Shown: positions 1 to 10,171 of the stretch, piece after piece
How the letters are laid out: every line of letters begins with the position of its first letter
Numbering within the stretch: the stretch's first letter is position 1
From: Gracilariopsis chorda
Taxonomy: Eukaryota; Rhodophyta; Florideophyceae; Gracilariales; Gracilariaceae
DNA: 64,000 bases
Direction: 5' to 3'
Assembly: GCA_003194525.1 (NCBI GenBank)
Contig: NBIV01000160.1
Span: 1 to 64,000, forward strand
Position numbers and translations under genes: made by a program
The notes under the pieces: generated by a model
Databases searched by the model: none
Told to the model about the DNA's origin: nothing
Seen by the model: the letters and a program-made list of their open reading frames with translations, nothing else

Positions 1-1744
1 GCGAGTAGTTCGTCAAAATCAGCATCCTCGTCCCAGGTTTTCTGGCCTAGCCCTCGACGGCATTTCCGGATCATCCGGTCTATAGCCATGAAAGCATGGG
101 ACTTCAATCATCCTCCGTTGGGAGTGCTTCCCCACTTGTGGTAACCGCGATAGAAGCGTCGGCTGAGTGTTCTGCGCGACCCTTTTTTATAAATGACTTG
201 AAAGTCATATTCCGCGAGGCGGAGTCTCCAGCGCATGAGGCGTCCCGACGGGTCGGAGATATTCATCAACCACCTCAATGAGGAATGATCCGTGTACACG
301 GTGAAGTGAATTCCCATAAGGTAGGGGCGCAGAGTGGTCATCGCCCATACGACGGCGAGGCACTCTTTCTCCGATACGGAGTAGTTCCGCTCATGAACAT
401 TGAGCGAACGTGACCAATAACCAATTGGATGTCGTTCCCCCTCGGGGGTGGTTTGAAAAAAGAGCACACCCGACTTGGTAGTCGCTCGAGTCCGTATCTA
501 CGGAGTATGGCAACCCAAGTTTTTGGGAGATGTAGGATTGGTGCTGATGTGACAGCCCCTTTAAGGAGTTAAAAGCTTCCGATTGCTCGGGCGTAAATGT
601 TCCCAGTTTTGGGGGGTTCCCCTTTCGCAACAACGCGTTCAGGGGCGCTGCAGTATCCGAAAAGTTCGGGATAAAACCGTCGATAGACGTTGACCAGCCC
701 CAGAAAGGAGCGCAGTTTCCGTTTGAGTACGGGGTTCTTTCGCCTCAACGAGGGATTTGACTCGAGCTTTCTCGATCGCTAACCGTCCAGGACGGATAAT
801 GTGACCCAGGTACTTCACAGTATCTGTGAAAAACTCGCATTTTCCTCAACTTGAGGGTAATTCCCGCATCGCGGAGTACGGTCAGCACGTCTCGGACGTG
901 AGTGAGGTGGTCGTTCCAACGAGTTGGAGAAGATGATAATATCATCAAGGTAGACCAGACAACTCCGCCACTTAAAGCGGTTGAGTAGAATATCTACTGC
1001 ACGCTGAAAGGTGGCGGGGGCGTTGGTTAACCCAAATGGCATCCGCTTGAAGCGGTAACGTTCCTGCATGGCAGGTGAATGCGGTTTTGTCGCGATCCTC
1101 CTGTCTGACAGGTACTTGCCAATATCCCCCAATTGGCATCAAGGGCCGTGAACACGGTGGCGTCTCCAAGGGAGTCAATGCACTCGTCCATACGAGGGAT
1201 GGGGTACGTGTCCCTAACAGTCACGGCATTGAGCCGGCGGTAGTCGACACAGAACCTCCAGGTTCCGTCAGCCTTTAAAGCCAGTACAACTGGGGATGCC
1301 CCAGGGCGATTGAGCGGGCTCAATCACGCCTGCGCGGAGCATCTTGTCCACCTGGGACTGCTCCTCTTCCCGAGCTTTCGGACCTGCCCTGTAAGGGGGT
1401 TGTGCAACCGGTCGCGCACCGGGGATTAAATCGATCCGGTGTTCCGTTGCATCAATCTCGCCAAGCGAGCCATCCCACATTGTGGTGAATTCCCGTAACA
1501 TAGTACGGAGTTTGTCGCGGTGCGACTCTGGCACGTGGCTGAAGTCCAGCGCTTCAAGTGCTTTTTCCGGATCAATCCGGTCATTGCTCGATGGAGCATT
1601 GTCCTGTGGAACAGGTGTGGTTCGCAATTCCGAGTTACTCGGTATGTTCGACGCTGAAGTAAGCGGTTTCCTCCCCCTCCTTAGACTTGACGTCTTCGGA
1701 CGGCGGGGTGAACTCCTCAGAAGAGGTGGTAACTCCGAGTACAT
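1..1744 (-). pseudogene. pol: Decayed pol: reverse transcriptase and RNase H (partial)
   Basis: Fragments in different minus-strand frames together give a gypsy polymerase. They are the linker and RT start (1744-1268), RT palm with VDYRRLNAVTVRDTYPIPRM (1323-1027), a GYWQVPV stretch (1178-972), the [14 protein letters not shown] block followed by the catalytic YLDD (1132-815), the RT C-terminus (948-745), then RNase H (633-108). The last part shows DTDSSDYQVGCALF and a YTDHSSLRW block typical of RT-linked RNase H. Each change of frame is a small indel, so no functional polymerase can be read. RT would copy the element RNA into DNA and RNase H would remove the RNA strand. The window edge cuts the end. 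Confidence 0.85.
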
Positions 1745-1753
1745 CGGCGGCTG

Positions 1754-2671
1754 TCATCTTCGTTGGCAGCATTCCCATAGGATGGGGGTTACACTCCCAA
1801 TTACTTGGTGTTTGACCAGATACTGGGGGTGTTTGCCAAGGTTGGCAACCAATATCCGGAAAGGAACATCCGGGGAAATGGAGCCAATTCCATTAGCCAG
1901 CGCCAGCTGGGATTTCTCGTACAACGAGGCGAGGGGTTGTATAACCCGAAGACCGTGTTGACGGGAATTTACCTGTACCCAGACTTGGGACTCAGCCGGT
2001 ATAGAAACCGAGGCAGCGACGCGGAGCTTGGTGGACTCGCGGGACGCGGGCGGTGGTTCCTGCGCAGCAGGGAGTGGAACTTGTTTCCGAGAGGACCGCT
2101 TTAGCGGGCGGTGAACAATCGGAACCGACGATCCGTCGTCAAGTTCTACACGCCTGAGGCGGGGCCTGATTGCGTCGACAAATCTGTCGCAGTAATCACA
2201 TCCCAGTATGACTGGTGCTGCCAGTGAACGGCAAACGATGAAGTCCAACTTCACCACAGATGTACCAAGTCTCACGACGAGGTCCACTGTGCCCACCGTT
2301 TGTAACGGATTGTTGTTCGCATCCGAAATGTCGGGGACCGCGTCAGAGCGGATACGCGACCGCACAAGCGGGGGTAACAATGATTCCACGACAAAGTTGG
2401 GGCCTGCACCTGTATCCAGGACGGTGAGAAACCTCACCATAAACTGGGGGTCAAGGCCAAGGTCGGCATAGACCTTATAATTGCGCTTGGCCAAGACCAA
2501 GACTCTACCGGGAATCCGGGGATTTTTACTCCGTATCCACGGGCGACGCAACACACCGAGGTGCGCAGAGTCCGCGTCAGCGGTGTCTTTCCTCGAGAGG
2601 ACTTTCACCGGGGAGCGAGGCGAGGACGCCTCGGGCGCCAACAGCCTCGTTTTTGAGGACGCCTCTCCCAA
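1754..2671 (-). pseudogene. Start of pol: retropepsin-type aspartic protease, frameshifted at its end
   Basis: The open frame of about 305 codons contains the aspartic protease signature LDTGAGPNFV and, further on, APVILGCDYCDRFV, the second flap/hydrophobic block. The family cleaves the Gag and Pol polyproteins. There is no ATG near the start: the frame opens directly behind the gag stop and the first usable codon is TTG. It lies in the -1 frame relative to gag, so expression by frameshifting is likely. Compared with the same protein in element 2, the reading frame is lost near 1785 by a one-base deletion (VTP then out of frame), after which homology continues in the neighbouring frame at 1744. 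Confidence 0.8.
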
Positions 2672-2696
2672 AGGGGAGACTCCCTCAGTTAGTTTT
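2664..2696 (-). other. Gag-pol junction with stop and downstream hairpin (candidate -1 frameshift site)
   Basis: Minus strand: gag ends AAAAC-TAA (2696-2689). Twelve bases after the AAC codon comes a perfect 6-bp hairpin, TCTCCC / GGGAGA, with a 4-base loop (2679-2664). The protease frame is open across the gag stop in the -1 frame. Element 2 has the same AAAAC-TAA, the same spacing and the same stem with a different loop (44477-44509), so the structure is conserved while the loop is free to vary. The heptamer itself is not a canonical X-XXY-YYZ slippery site. Confidence 0.5.
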
Positions 2697-4863
2697 CCGC
2701 CTTCGGCGGTGGGTTGGTTTCCTCGACAACGAGTGCTTCATCCCGTTGACGGGGGTTTCTATCCGCATAAGCGGGGGTTGCAACGGATGGTTGCGTGATC
2801 TCCCGAATCGGGGTGTATGAAGCTTGCCGCGCACGCGGGGTCTGTGGTAGGGCGTGAGAAAAGTCCGTTTTAGCACGGAGGTAGGAAGCCGTCGGGACGG
2901 AACGTTTCTCCTCTGGAGTGAGGGCCTCATAATTTGCCACCACCTTGGCCATATCCTTCAGTGAACAAATACACTGAGGAGAGGTATGGCCATGGGCATA
3001 GCACAGGTGGCAAATGAGAGCCAGCACCGCGACACGCGGATTATTATTCCGAGTATCGGAGAAGCGAACCGCAGGGCGGGTGTCAGTCCATCCAGGCCGT
3101 TGATAACGGGATTGACCGTTTGAAAACGGGAGTCGTTGGGGTTGAACCCGACTGTTACCACCGTATAGAACGGGATCTTCTGTTCCCGTATCATGGGTCA
3201 TCTCCGTCGTTGACGGTAACTCACTGGTGGGTATCGACACACCATCCCCCTGCGCTAAATGCACGGTATCAAATCCCTGTCCAGGGTTCCCATCCGCGGT
3301 GAGCGGGAGAGAGGAAGCTTCGCTTTCCAGCAACAACGCCTTGGCGGATTTAGACCGATTGTTCGGAGTTCTTGCACGAAGTGCATCCCCTTCCGCTCGA
3401 GCGTGTTGGACCAGCTCGAGGTAGGTGATCCTTCGCTTGTCCTCCCGATAACGGGTAACTAAACTCCGGATTGCCGGGTCAAGACCATCAATGAACATGG
3501 TACTGCGCTCCCCAGCGGGGTATACGTTACCACATCTGTGGAAAGCCTTGTTAAGGCGCACCGAGTAATCGGTCTCGGTCTCTCCAGCACGCTGGCGTGT
3601 ATCTCACAAAGCGAGGATAGCCTGCTGAATAGCGGTGTTGGTGGCGTAGGAGCGCAGAAGATACTGCACAGCCTCCGGCCAGCAAGTAACTCCTCCCTCG
3701 GAGGCGCGAGAAGATCCTCGGACAGAGGTGTATTGGTCCTCGGCCACTCCCCGTAAGAAATACGGTAAAGCCAAATAGGCTTGTCCCTCATTCATACCGA
3801 GGATATCGGCCTCCGCTACAAAGCGGGATAGGAAATCCAGTACTAGGACTGGGTCCTCTCCAGTAAAATACTGGTTGCGGAGCGAGAGCTGCATTCGCTT
3901 AATGCATTCTCGCACCTTTCCCGTACCACGGGGCGTACGTCCAAGTGACGAATCTTCGAGCCGGTAGTACCGGTATGATAAAAGCTTCCGGTAATCCGGG
4001 TTTGTCGGTTTCAATTCCCGGAGACCGGGGTGTCTTCTCCCCTTCTGGCGGGTTCGGACCACACCTTCAGTGGCCGATGACCGCTTCGAGCGGGAGGAGT
4101 AGCCTCGCTTCTCGTCCTCCGAGTCGGAGTCCGAGGAGCTCGAGCTAACCGAATGGTTTCGGGATGAGTCCGACGATGTCGAAGAATCGGAGTCCGAATA
4201 TTTTCGGTGGTGTTTCCGTCGGTGACGGCGTTTCTTCTTCCCAGCAAGCTGGTCGTTGTGCGATGCCTCGTTTACCGGATCACCCGGGGATGGTTTGTCC
4301 ATGAGGACGAACTGCTCCAGCGTCTCCAGGCGGGCACCAATCCGATCAAATCGGGCTTCAACTCCTTCGATGAAGGCGGCGGGTTGTCCCAAACTCTCCA
4401 ACACGGAGTTGACGTCAGACCGTAAAATACGGAGTTCCTCGGCGACCTCCTCTACGGGGGTTGCCGAGACCACCTCTTGGAGGGATTTTAGTTCCCCTAC
4501 AAGGGTGTCATGGGCGGTCCACAGAGCGCGGACCTGGGATTCCAGGGAAGTCCCCTGGGGGGTGTTATCGCCCGTTCCACGGGGGCTTGAAGCCGCGACA
4601 GCGGGAGCAGGCCGGGGTGCCTGGGGCACTGCGGCAACAGCCGGAGTCGATGCTGCATTCCCCTGCGGGGGTGATAACGAGGGCAAAAGGAGGTTCCGGG
4701 GTTCCCGGTCAGGGGTATCATTCCGCGATGAAGCGGCGCCAGCACGGCTGGAACTTGTCCGTATAGGGATACGGGGTACGAACCGAACTTCGGAAGTGTC
4801 CGCGTTGTCGCGGGAGCGACTACGCGTAACCACTGGCTCCGCGTCGGAGGGATTTCTCGACAT
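2689..4863 (-). pseudogene. gag: gag polyprotein with one in-frame stop
   Basis: It starts at an ATG at 4863 and reads about 725 codons, interrupted by a single TGA at 3606-3604. The frame is the same on both sides, and element 2 has an arginine codon there, so one CGA to TGA change explains it. The N-terminus is proline/serine-rich, then come a coiled segment and a Ser/Asp-rich stretch (SDSDSSTSSDSS) beside basic HRRKHHRK. The retrotransposon Gag core includes ALPYFLRGVAEDQY and the R-L-N-K-AFHRCGNV block. Near the end is a CCHC zinc knuckle, CHLCYAHGHTSPQC. Gag would build the virus-like particle and bind the element RNA. Confidence 0.85.
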
Positions 4864-4954
4864 GAGAAAATACCGTTACGACGGAAAACGATCACGGAAC
4901 TTCCGGTAAATAAAAACAAACCTCGTAAGAGGGAAAACAAAAACCGATTCTAGG

Positions 4955-4965
4955 TCGGGAGACCA
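4955..4965 (-). other. Primer-binding site of element 1
   Basis: Three bases inside the LTR end, the minus strand reads TGGTCTCCCGA, which begins with the TGG expected to pair with a tRNA 3' CCA. Element 2 has the same 11 bases two bases from its LTR (46680-46690), and the match extends into the next six or seven bases. The primer tRNA would end in TCGGGAGACCA. I cannot name the tRNA. Confidence 0.65.
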
Positions 4966-4968
4966 CTT

Positions 4969-5775
4969 TGTGGTGCAATGCCCCAAAGGGGAAAAACACC
5001 GAAAGAGGTCCGGGATCTTCCTCTCACGAGGTGAACCCAGTTGGGTAGAGCCCTCCCAGAGGTGTCACGGCGAAGCCGGTTTGTAAGACCAGGGACACCT
5101 GTCGCGACTCGCGCAGGGAGGTGAAGGCGAAGAATCGGTATCCGCGTGAGTGGGGCGTGATCCTCAGTAGAGGTATGTTTCCACGTAAGTGGGGGTGTGT
5201 GAGCGGATGCGCACACGAGGGCCGCGGATAGCGGGAGGTGCTACCCTAAAAAGGGGAAAGAGGAAGGACGAGTGGGTCGCGAGAGCGACGAGTAGATACG
5301 GCAATGCCGGTGGACAGGACTCCCTATACAGGGCGAAACACCAATATGATTGGAACAATTAGTACTCCCAATGATGGGTCTCCTTTAGATGTGCAAGGGG
5401 GGTGAACTTCCGTACACTACGGTGCTTCCCTCCAAGGAGGAGTTGAGAACACGCGGAGGCGGTAAAGCTCAGAGCCAATTCCCCAGGTTGGGGTCCCTTG
5501 TTGGGGAAGGTTTACTGGTGCGACGGCAGTGCGCCGTCGCACTAAGTACTAGCTTCCCAGAAATGGGTGTGAAAATAATAAATAAAATTAACTAAAATAC
5601 TCCACATTCCGTGGCAACATCCACTACTGTGGCCAACCGCCAATTGACCCAAAACCGTGTCCCACGTGTCCATACCCACCATTGTGGGGCGTAGTTCATA
5701 TACACACTACACAACCGATAATATCTGGAAAGCGTTCAAGTACCCAGAATCCCTCCCTGAGGGCGTTGCACTTCA
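4969..5775 (-). repeat. LTR of element 1 (807 bp)
   Basis: The ends are TGTGGTGCAATG at 4969 and CGTTGCACTTCA at 5775, an imperfect inverted repeat with the TG...CA ends of LTRs. The left boundary sits next to the primer-binding site. The right boundary is fixed by the solo LTR at 50064-50890, whose similarity stops at exactly the same TTCA. Because the element runs on the minus strand this is its 5' LTR. Transcription from it would run leftwards, away from the zinc-finger ORF on the other side. Confidence 0.85.
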
Positions 5776-5785
5776 ATACGTTGCA

Positions 5786-6721
5786 ATGGTGAATACATCC
5801 GGGGAGCTAGTCGGCAAAGAGACCGGGATCATTTTCATGCCACAAGCACAAATCAACCGAATAATAACACGGCGCAACACTAAGGCTGCTAAAGGTGCAA
5901 ATAGATACTTCACCTCAACAATACGCCCACCAACTACATCCGAAGGACAAACCCCGTCAACGAGCAGCTCTGATGAGGACGGAATTGTTTGTAAGAAATG
6001 CGGCAGGTCTTTTACTGGAGAAGAAAGGCTAGCCCAGCATGTGGGATATTGCAAAGGTGAAGTTGACAAAGACAGCAAGCTGTACGTCTATCGCGCCGTG
6101 CGTATGTGTAAGCAGCTCATGCAGTCAAACGATATCCAAGTGGCGTCTATCACTGACAATGAAATAGTGGATCATATAGATGTCAGCCATACAACTGTAG
6201 ATAACGTCATGAGCGGATGGGCGCGCCGCGAAAACAGTAATAATACCGAAGATCGAACCGCTATGGACATATATGACGATGAGGTGCAGAAGATGTTTGA
6301 TGCGGGCGTACAAAACAAGTCGCACAAAATGAGTGCTGCAACTATGCGACAGCAATTGATGCAGGTCTTCGGGGATCGATTTGACATCCCGTCAGAGATG
6401 CAGCTACAGAGAGCCATCAATACAATTTTACAGCGGCATAAAAAGGTAGGATCAGGCCGGAATAGGGAAAGGAGTCAGCAACGCCTTGGAGATGTATACA
6501 AGGACACAATCGATGGTATTTTGTTGGCGCACGACTTCAACATTGCCCCCTCCGCTGTAGTGCGAGAAATTCGAGAGAGGTTTACCGTGAACGGTGCTCT
6601 ACAGAGTGACTTCCCACCGGAGAAACAAGTGAAGAACAGAGTGTCTTCCCAGAAGGCCAAGCATAAGAGGGAAACGACGCTCCCGGCCGACCCCCTCGAG
6701 CCGAGCACACAAGGCGTTTGA
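5786..6721 (+). CDS. C2HC zinc-finger protein with a duplicated helical module; 5' end abuts an LTR
   Basis: The frame is open from 5657, but residues before about 40 are antisense LTR sequence. The first ATG outside the LTR is at 5786 and gives 311 residues. After a Ser/Thr-rich stretch comes a single finger VCKKCGRSFTGEERLAQHVG-YC (C69, C72, H85, C89 from the 5786 start), of the C-x2-C-x12-H-x3-C type. Two related segments of about 60 residues follow (roughly 161-220 and 236-294). Each starts D-(I/V)-Y-x-D, has a helix ending (Q/E)(L/I)xxxF, and ends P-(S/P)-E-x-Q-(L/V)-(Q/K)-x-(A/R). The tail is basic. DNA or RNA binding is likely but no family is recognised. It could be a host gene decapitated by the insertion or part of another mobile element. 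Confidence 0.6.
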   Translation: MVNTSGELVGKETGIIFMPQAQINRIITRRNTKAAKGANRYFTSTIRPPTTSEGQTPSTSSSDEDGIVCKKCGRSFTGEERLAQHVGYCKGEVDKDSKLYVYRAVRMCKQLMQSNDIQVASITDNEIVDHIDVSHTTVDNVMSGWARRENSNNTEDRTAMDIYDDEVQKMFDAGVQNKSHKMSAATMRQQLMQVFGDRFDIPSEMQLQRAINTILQRHKKVGSGRNRERSQQRLGDVYKDTIDGILLAHDFNIAPSAVVREIRERFTVNGALQSDFPPEKQVKNRVSSQKAKHKRETTLPADPLEPSTQGV

Positions 6722-7414
6722 TTGGCCATGGGTCTAGAAGTAGGAGGGTGGCGACAGTAATGACAGCAATGATTGATTTTTTGGTATTTTTATCGGTGAT
6801 CTTCGCGCCAAAACAGCCTTATTTCGACCTTACATATCTCCGTAACCGTTCGTGCGCTTTCTAATCCAAGCGTGCCAATCGATTCAGCGTACTCGAAAAT
6901 GCCAACCTACTGATCGTCGTGATTGGCCGAAGAAGGGAAGTATTTTCAGGCGTTCGAATGTTCCTCAGGACAGGGGTCCAAAAAGGCCCCTTGAGTCGCG
7001 AATCGCGTGTTAAACGAAAGCTTTCGATTCATGGCGCCGGTTTAGAGACCGAACAGCCAGAATTTTCTGGCTGTTCGGTCTTGAGATTATTTTCTGATCC
7101 ATTCTACCAAGGGTGTGAGGTTGATCTTTAGTCATCAGCCGCACAATACAGGTTTTTGACCGTTTGGTGGTTTATCTCCTAAGACAACGAACAACAGTTA
7201 TACTCGTCCGTTCGCAGCGGGGAAAGGTGGAAGGATATTCGCAAGATAACCTATTTTTCCATGGAAACTTGCCCAAAGAAGAAAGGCGCCTGAGACCGGC
7301 TAATCGGGGTAACAATCGTTTGCGTGAGTGTAAAATCACTCGGAACAGTTGATTTTCAGAACTTGTATCCTTATTCATGATTTCCCTCTTGAGTGCAGAC
7401 CTTCGCGCCAAGTG
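6722..7414. other. Intergenic spacer with one strong palindrome
   Basis: No convincing coding region. It holds the 5' flank of the photolyase gene and the palindrome at 7046-7081. No promoter element is clear. Confidence 0.5.
7046..7081. repeat. Perfect 17-bp inverted repeat with 2-base loop
   Basis: AGACCGAACAGCCAGAA and its exact reverse complement are separated only by TT. Arms are 7046-7062 and 7065-7081. It lies about 335 bp before the photolyase ATG. It could fold as a very stable hairpin or be the tip of a small inverted-repeat element. No function is evident. Confidence 0.8.
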
Positions 7415-9157
7415 ATGACAAAGGCCTTCATCACTCCAATCCACATATCATCTCGCTTTCGGCAATTCTCTAAAACGAGTTACAACTCGATAAGAATATA
7501 CAAAACGACACTGTCAAGTCGGGCTACGCTGACAGCCATGTCTGGTAATACTTCTCCTGCGGAAACTACCCGTGTGCACAAGCTGAATAACAATGACGTG
7601 AACAAAGCGGGAACTTTCGTCTTGTACTGGATGTCCAATTCACTACGTTCCCACTACAATTATGCACTGGCACATGCATCATATCTCTGCGAGAAGTATG
7701 AGATGCCACTCCGTGTTGCCCACGTTTTTGATGCAGTTGCTCAGGATGGAAAACCTCTTCCTGAGCGACATGCAGCATTCCAGCTGGAAAGTCTCTCGGA
7801 CGTACAAAAAGACATGCATGAAAGAAACGTCCCATTTGTCGTTATCAATGGTTCCCACAAAGCAAGAGATGCAGTTCCTGCCCTCGCAGAGGACGCTGTT
7901 GCAGTTGTTACAGACACTTCATATCTTCGCAAAGGAAGATCAGATCGACATGCGGTTGCGACGGCTTTACCAATACCTCTGTATGCAGTTGAGGCCGATG
8001 TAGTAGTTCCAGTCCAAACGGTCTCGAGTAAGTCAGAATACGCCGCTCGCACCATTCGGCCGAAAATAACCCGTGCCTTGAAGGATTATCTAGTCCCAAT
8101 GAAAAATGTAGAGCTTACAAACCAAACGAACTGCGACCTTAAGAGATGGGTTTCTTCAGCAAACCCCGATTTGAGCCTCCTCACTTTGGAAGACCTGGAC
8201 GAAAGCTTGAAAGGAATGGAAGGCTTGGACCGAGGTGCGCCTCGCGTGCGCTTTTTCAAGGGTGGTCAAGAAGAGGCTCAGAAGCGTTTAACTACATTTC
8301 TTGATGAGAAGTTGCGAGAATACGGAGGCGGGCGTAACGAACCTGCAAAGCAGTTGCAATCAGATCTCAGCCCTTATCTACGATCTGGGAATATCTCCCC
8401 GGTTGATATTGCACTTCACACAAAAGCCAAAGCCACGAAAAAGGCTTCGTGGAAGGAGAGCGAAGAATCATTTCTGGAAGAGCTTATTGTACGAAGAGAG
8501 CTGGCTGTGAATGCTTGTTGGTTTAATGCAGATGCTTACGATGTCTACGAACAAATTGTCCCAAACTTTGCCCGAGAATCCCTTGCTTTGCACAAAAGCG
8601 ATAAGAGACCCAAGATTTTCACTTATGAAGAACTCGAAGCCGCCGTAACAGAAGATCCATATTGGAACGCTGCCCAGCTGGAAATGGTCGTGAAGGGAAA
8701 GATGCACGGATATATGAGAATGTACTGGGTTAAACGGATAATTGGGTGGGTAGAGGATCCAGCAGATGCGATGGACTATGCTATTAGGCTCAACAACAGA
8801 TGGGAACTGGATGCAGTGGATCCAAATTCTTATGCTGGGGTCATCTGGTGTTTTGGGCTTCATGACCGTGGTTGGACAGAGAGACCCATTTGGGGCAAAG
8901 TGCGATACATGAACGAAAGTGGGCTGAAGCGAAAGTTCAATATGCCCGCATACATCGCGTATGTGGACAAGATGGTAGCCAGTGAAGGGTTGCCTAGACA
9001 CATAGCCGAACTTCGGAAAAAGCACAAGATGGGAGGACAACAACAAACGATAGATGGTTCTCGGAAGCGATTGCGTTCTAGAAAAGCAACATCCAGTAGT
9101 TCTAAGTCGGGCCTCCGGGGCAGCGAATCAAAATCAGTGAAGCGCATCAAGATGTGA
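7415..9157 (+). CDS. PHR: Class II CPD photolyase
   Basis: Repairs cyclobutane pyrimidine dimers with blue/near-UV light, using FAD. The 580-residue protein starts at the first in-frame ATG; an alternative Met lies at residue 42. Residues 1-45 are rich in Ser, Thr and Arg and could be an organelle-targeting peptide. An N-terminal photolyase fold begins at about 66 (GTFVLYWMSNSLRSHYNYAL). The FAD-binding domain carries class II hallmarks: WNAAQLEMVVKGKMHGYMRMYW (417-438), NNRWELDAVDPNSYAG (460-474), the GLHDRGWTERPIWGKVRYMN block (481-500) and KRKFN. The C-terminal tail is Arg/Lys/Ser-rich and looks like a nuclear localisation signal. No introns are needed. The stop is 15 bp from the end of the convergent gene on the other strand. 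Confidence 0.95.
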   Translation: MTKAFITPIHISSRFRQFSKTSYNSIRIYKTTLSSRATLTAMSGNTSPAETTRVHKLNNNDVNKAGTFVLYWMSNSLRSHYNYALAHASYLCEKYEMPLRVAHVFDAVAQDGKPLPERHAAFQLESLSDVQKDMHERNVPFVVINGSHKARDAVPALAEDAVAVVTDTSYLRKGRSDRHAVATALPIPLYAVEADVVVPVQTVSSKSEYAARTIRPKITRALKDYLVPMKNVELTNQTNCDLKRWVSSANPDLSLLTLEDLDESLKGMEGLDRGAPRVRFFKGGQEEAQKRLTTFLDEKLREYGGGRNEPAKQLQSDLSPYLRSGNISPVDIALHTKAKATKKASWKESEESFLEELIVRRELAVNACWFNADAYDVYEQIVPNFARESLALHKSDKRPKIFTYEELEAAVTEDPYWNAAQLEMVVKGKMHGYMRMYWVKRIIGWVEDPADAMDYAIRLNNRWELDAVDPNSYAGVIWCFGLHDRGWTERPIWGKVRYMNESGLKRKFNMPAYIAYVDKMVASEGLPRHIAELRKKHKMGGQQQTIDGSRKRLRSRKATSSSSKSGLRGSESKSVKRIKM

Positions 9158-9172
9158 GCGAACTAGGAAGCT

Positions 9173-9937
9173 CTACTGGTTTGAACACCATTCACAGGCA
9201 CGCTTTCCTTGCATACAGTCACACTGGAACTGTTCACGACTACCCACGCCGCCACACCTGAAGCATCTAACCTTACCTGTTCCTGCGCACAAGCGGCACT
9301 CAGGCCTCCCAGTAAACTGAATCGGAGACATGTTTTTCATCAGCGAGCTCCACTCTTTGTCAACATCGTCGTAGGCATCTATTTGCTCATACTCAGCCCA
9401 CCTTGCCTGCAGGTCTGTCTCCGTTCTCAACTCAACCAAGTCTTGAGGCCACTTGGATCCAGCAGCACGGAGTTTCTGAGGGTACTGGAAAACTTCCTTG
9501 ATTGAAGTTGCAGTAGTTCGGAGTACGCTATACTCCACATCAGGTCCTTCAAGTCTCTTAGCGACAGTGGTGCATGCTTCTAAGGAACGGAAACGCAGGA
9601 CGTTTTCACCTTCACGGAGATTAGAAACAGTACCATCCGGACCTTCAACCTGCATAGAAGATGGAAGAGTGACCCTTAGAAAGAAGTAGGTAGACGGTGA
9701 ATTCTTTCTTTGTCCTATTTCGGCGAATGAGAGCAGTAACGCTATGCCGGATAAGGCAAAAGCAGCAGTCGCGAAAACGCCTGGTCCCGAAAGAGCGAAA
9801 GAGAGCATGTCTAATGCAGTATCATCAGGAAGAGCTGACATACGTACGGAGGTCCGTGCGCGCCTTGAGCATGTGAGAGAACATGGCAGCCGCCGAGAAT
9901 GAAAGGGAGTAGAAGAAAGGAAGGCTGGCCAAATCAT
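9173..9937 (-). CDS. DnaJ-type cysteine-rich zinc-finger membrane protein, probably plastid-targeted
   Basis: 254 residues from an ATG. The N-terminus (1-35) is Ser/Arg-rich with few acids, like a transit peptide. One hydrophobic segment covers about 51-71. The C-terminus has the DnaJ/BSD2-type zinc cluster: CRLCAGTG (214-221), CFRCGGVG (225-232), CDC (239-241) and CEWC (248-251). No J domain is present. Plant and algal proteins with such isolated clusters act in plastid protein folding or photosystem assembly and repair. The exact role here is not known. The middle (85-200) is charged and unrecognised. It is convergent with the photolyase gene. Confidence 0.8.
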   Translation of the reverse strand: MIWPAFLSSTPFHSRRLPCSLTCSRRARTSVRMSALPDDTALDMLSFALSGPGVFATAAFALSGIALLLSFAEIGQRKNSPSTYFFLRVTLPSSMQVEGPDGTVSNLREGENVLRFRSLEACTTVAKRLEGPDVEYSVLRTTATSIKEVFQYPQKLRAAGSKWPQDLVELRTETDLQARWAEYEQIDAYDDVDKEWSSLMKNMSPIQFTGRPECRLCAGTGKVRCFRCGGVGSREQFQCDCMQGKRACEWCSNQ

Positions 9938-10171
9938 CGCTAGAACTACAAAGGGACGAGAAATGGTTTGATTCGCTTGCAGGAATGAGTATTGCTCTCA
10001 CCGGTTGCATGCTACCGTGAAAAAAACGCGTAGAGTGCGAAGACCGAGCCAAACTAAGCCCAAGGCACGTTTCCTTCTAGTCTTCGACTTGCAGTAAGAG
10101 ATTCTTGCTCTGCACAGTAGGTGGACTAAATGTCGTTTGCAAATATTGCTTAGCGGCGGTGCTTGGAATTG

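Larger units (their letters stand above)
1..5775 (-). mobile_element. Ty3/gypsy LTR retrotransposon, 3' part beyond the window edge (element 1)
   Basis: Read on the minus strand the order is LTR (5775-4969), primer-binding site, gag, aspartic protease, reverse transcriptase, RNase H, which is the Ty3/gypsy order. Integrase and the 3' LTR would lie left of position 1 and are not visible. The element is dead: gag carries an in-frame TGA and pol is split over at least five frames. It is closely related in gag and protease to element 2 (43.2-47.6 kb), and its LTR is nearly the same as the solo LTR at 50064-50890. The right-hand flank after the LTR is a zinc-finger ORF. Confidence 0.9.
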
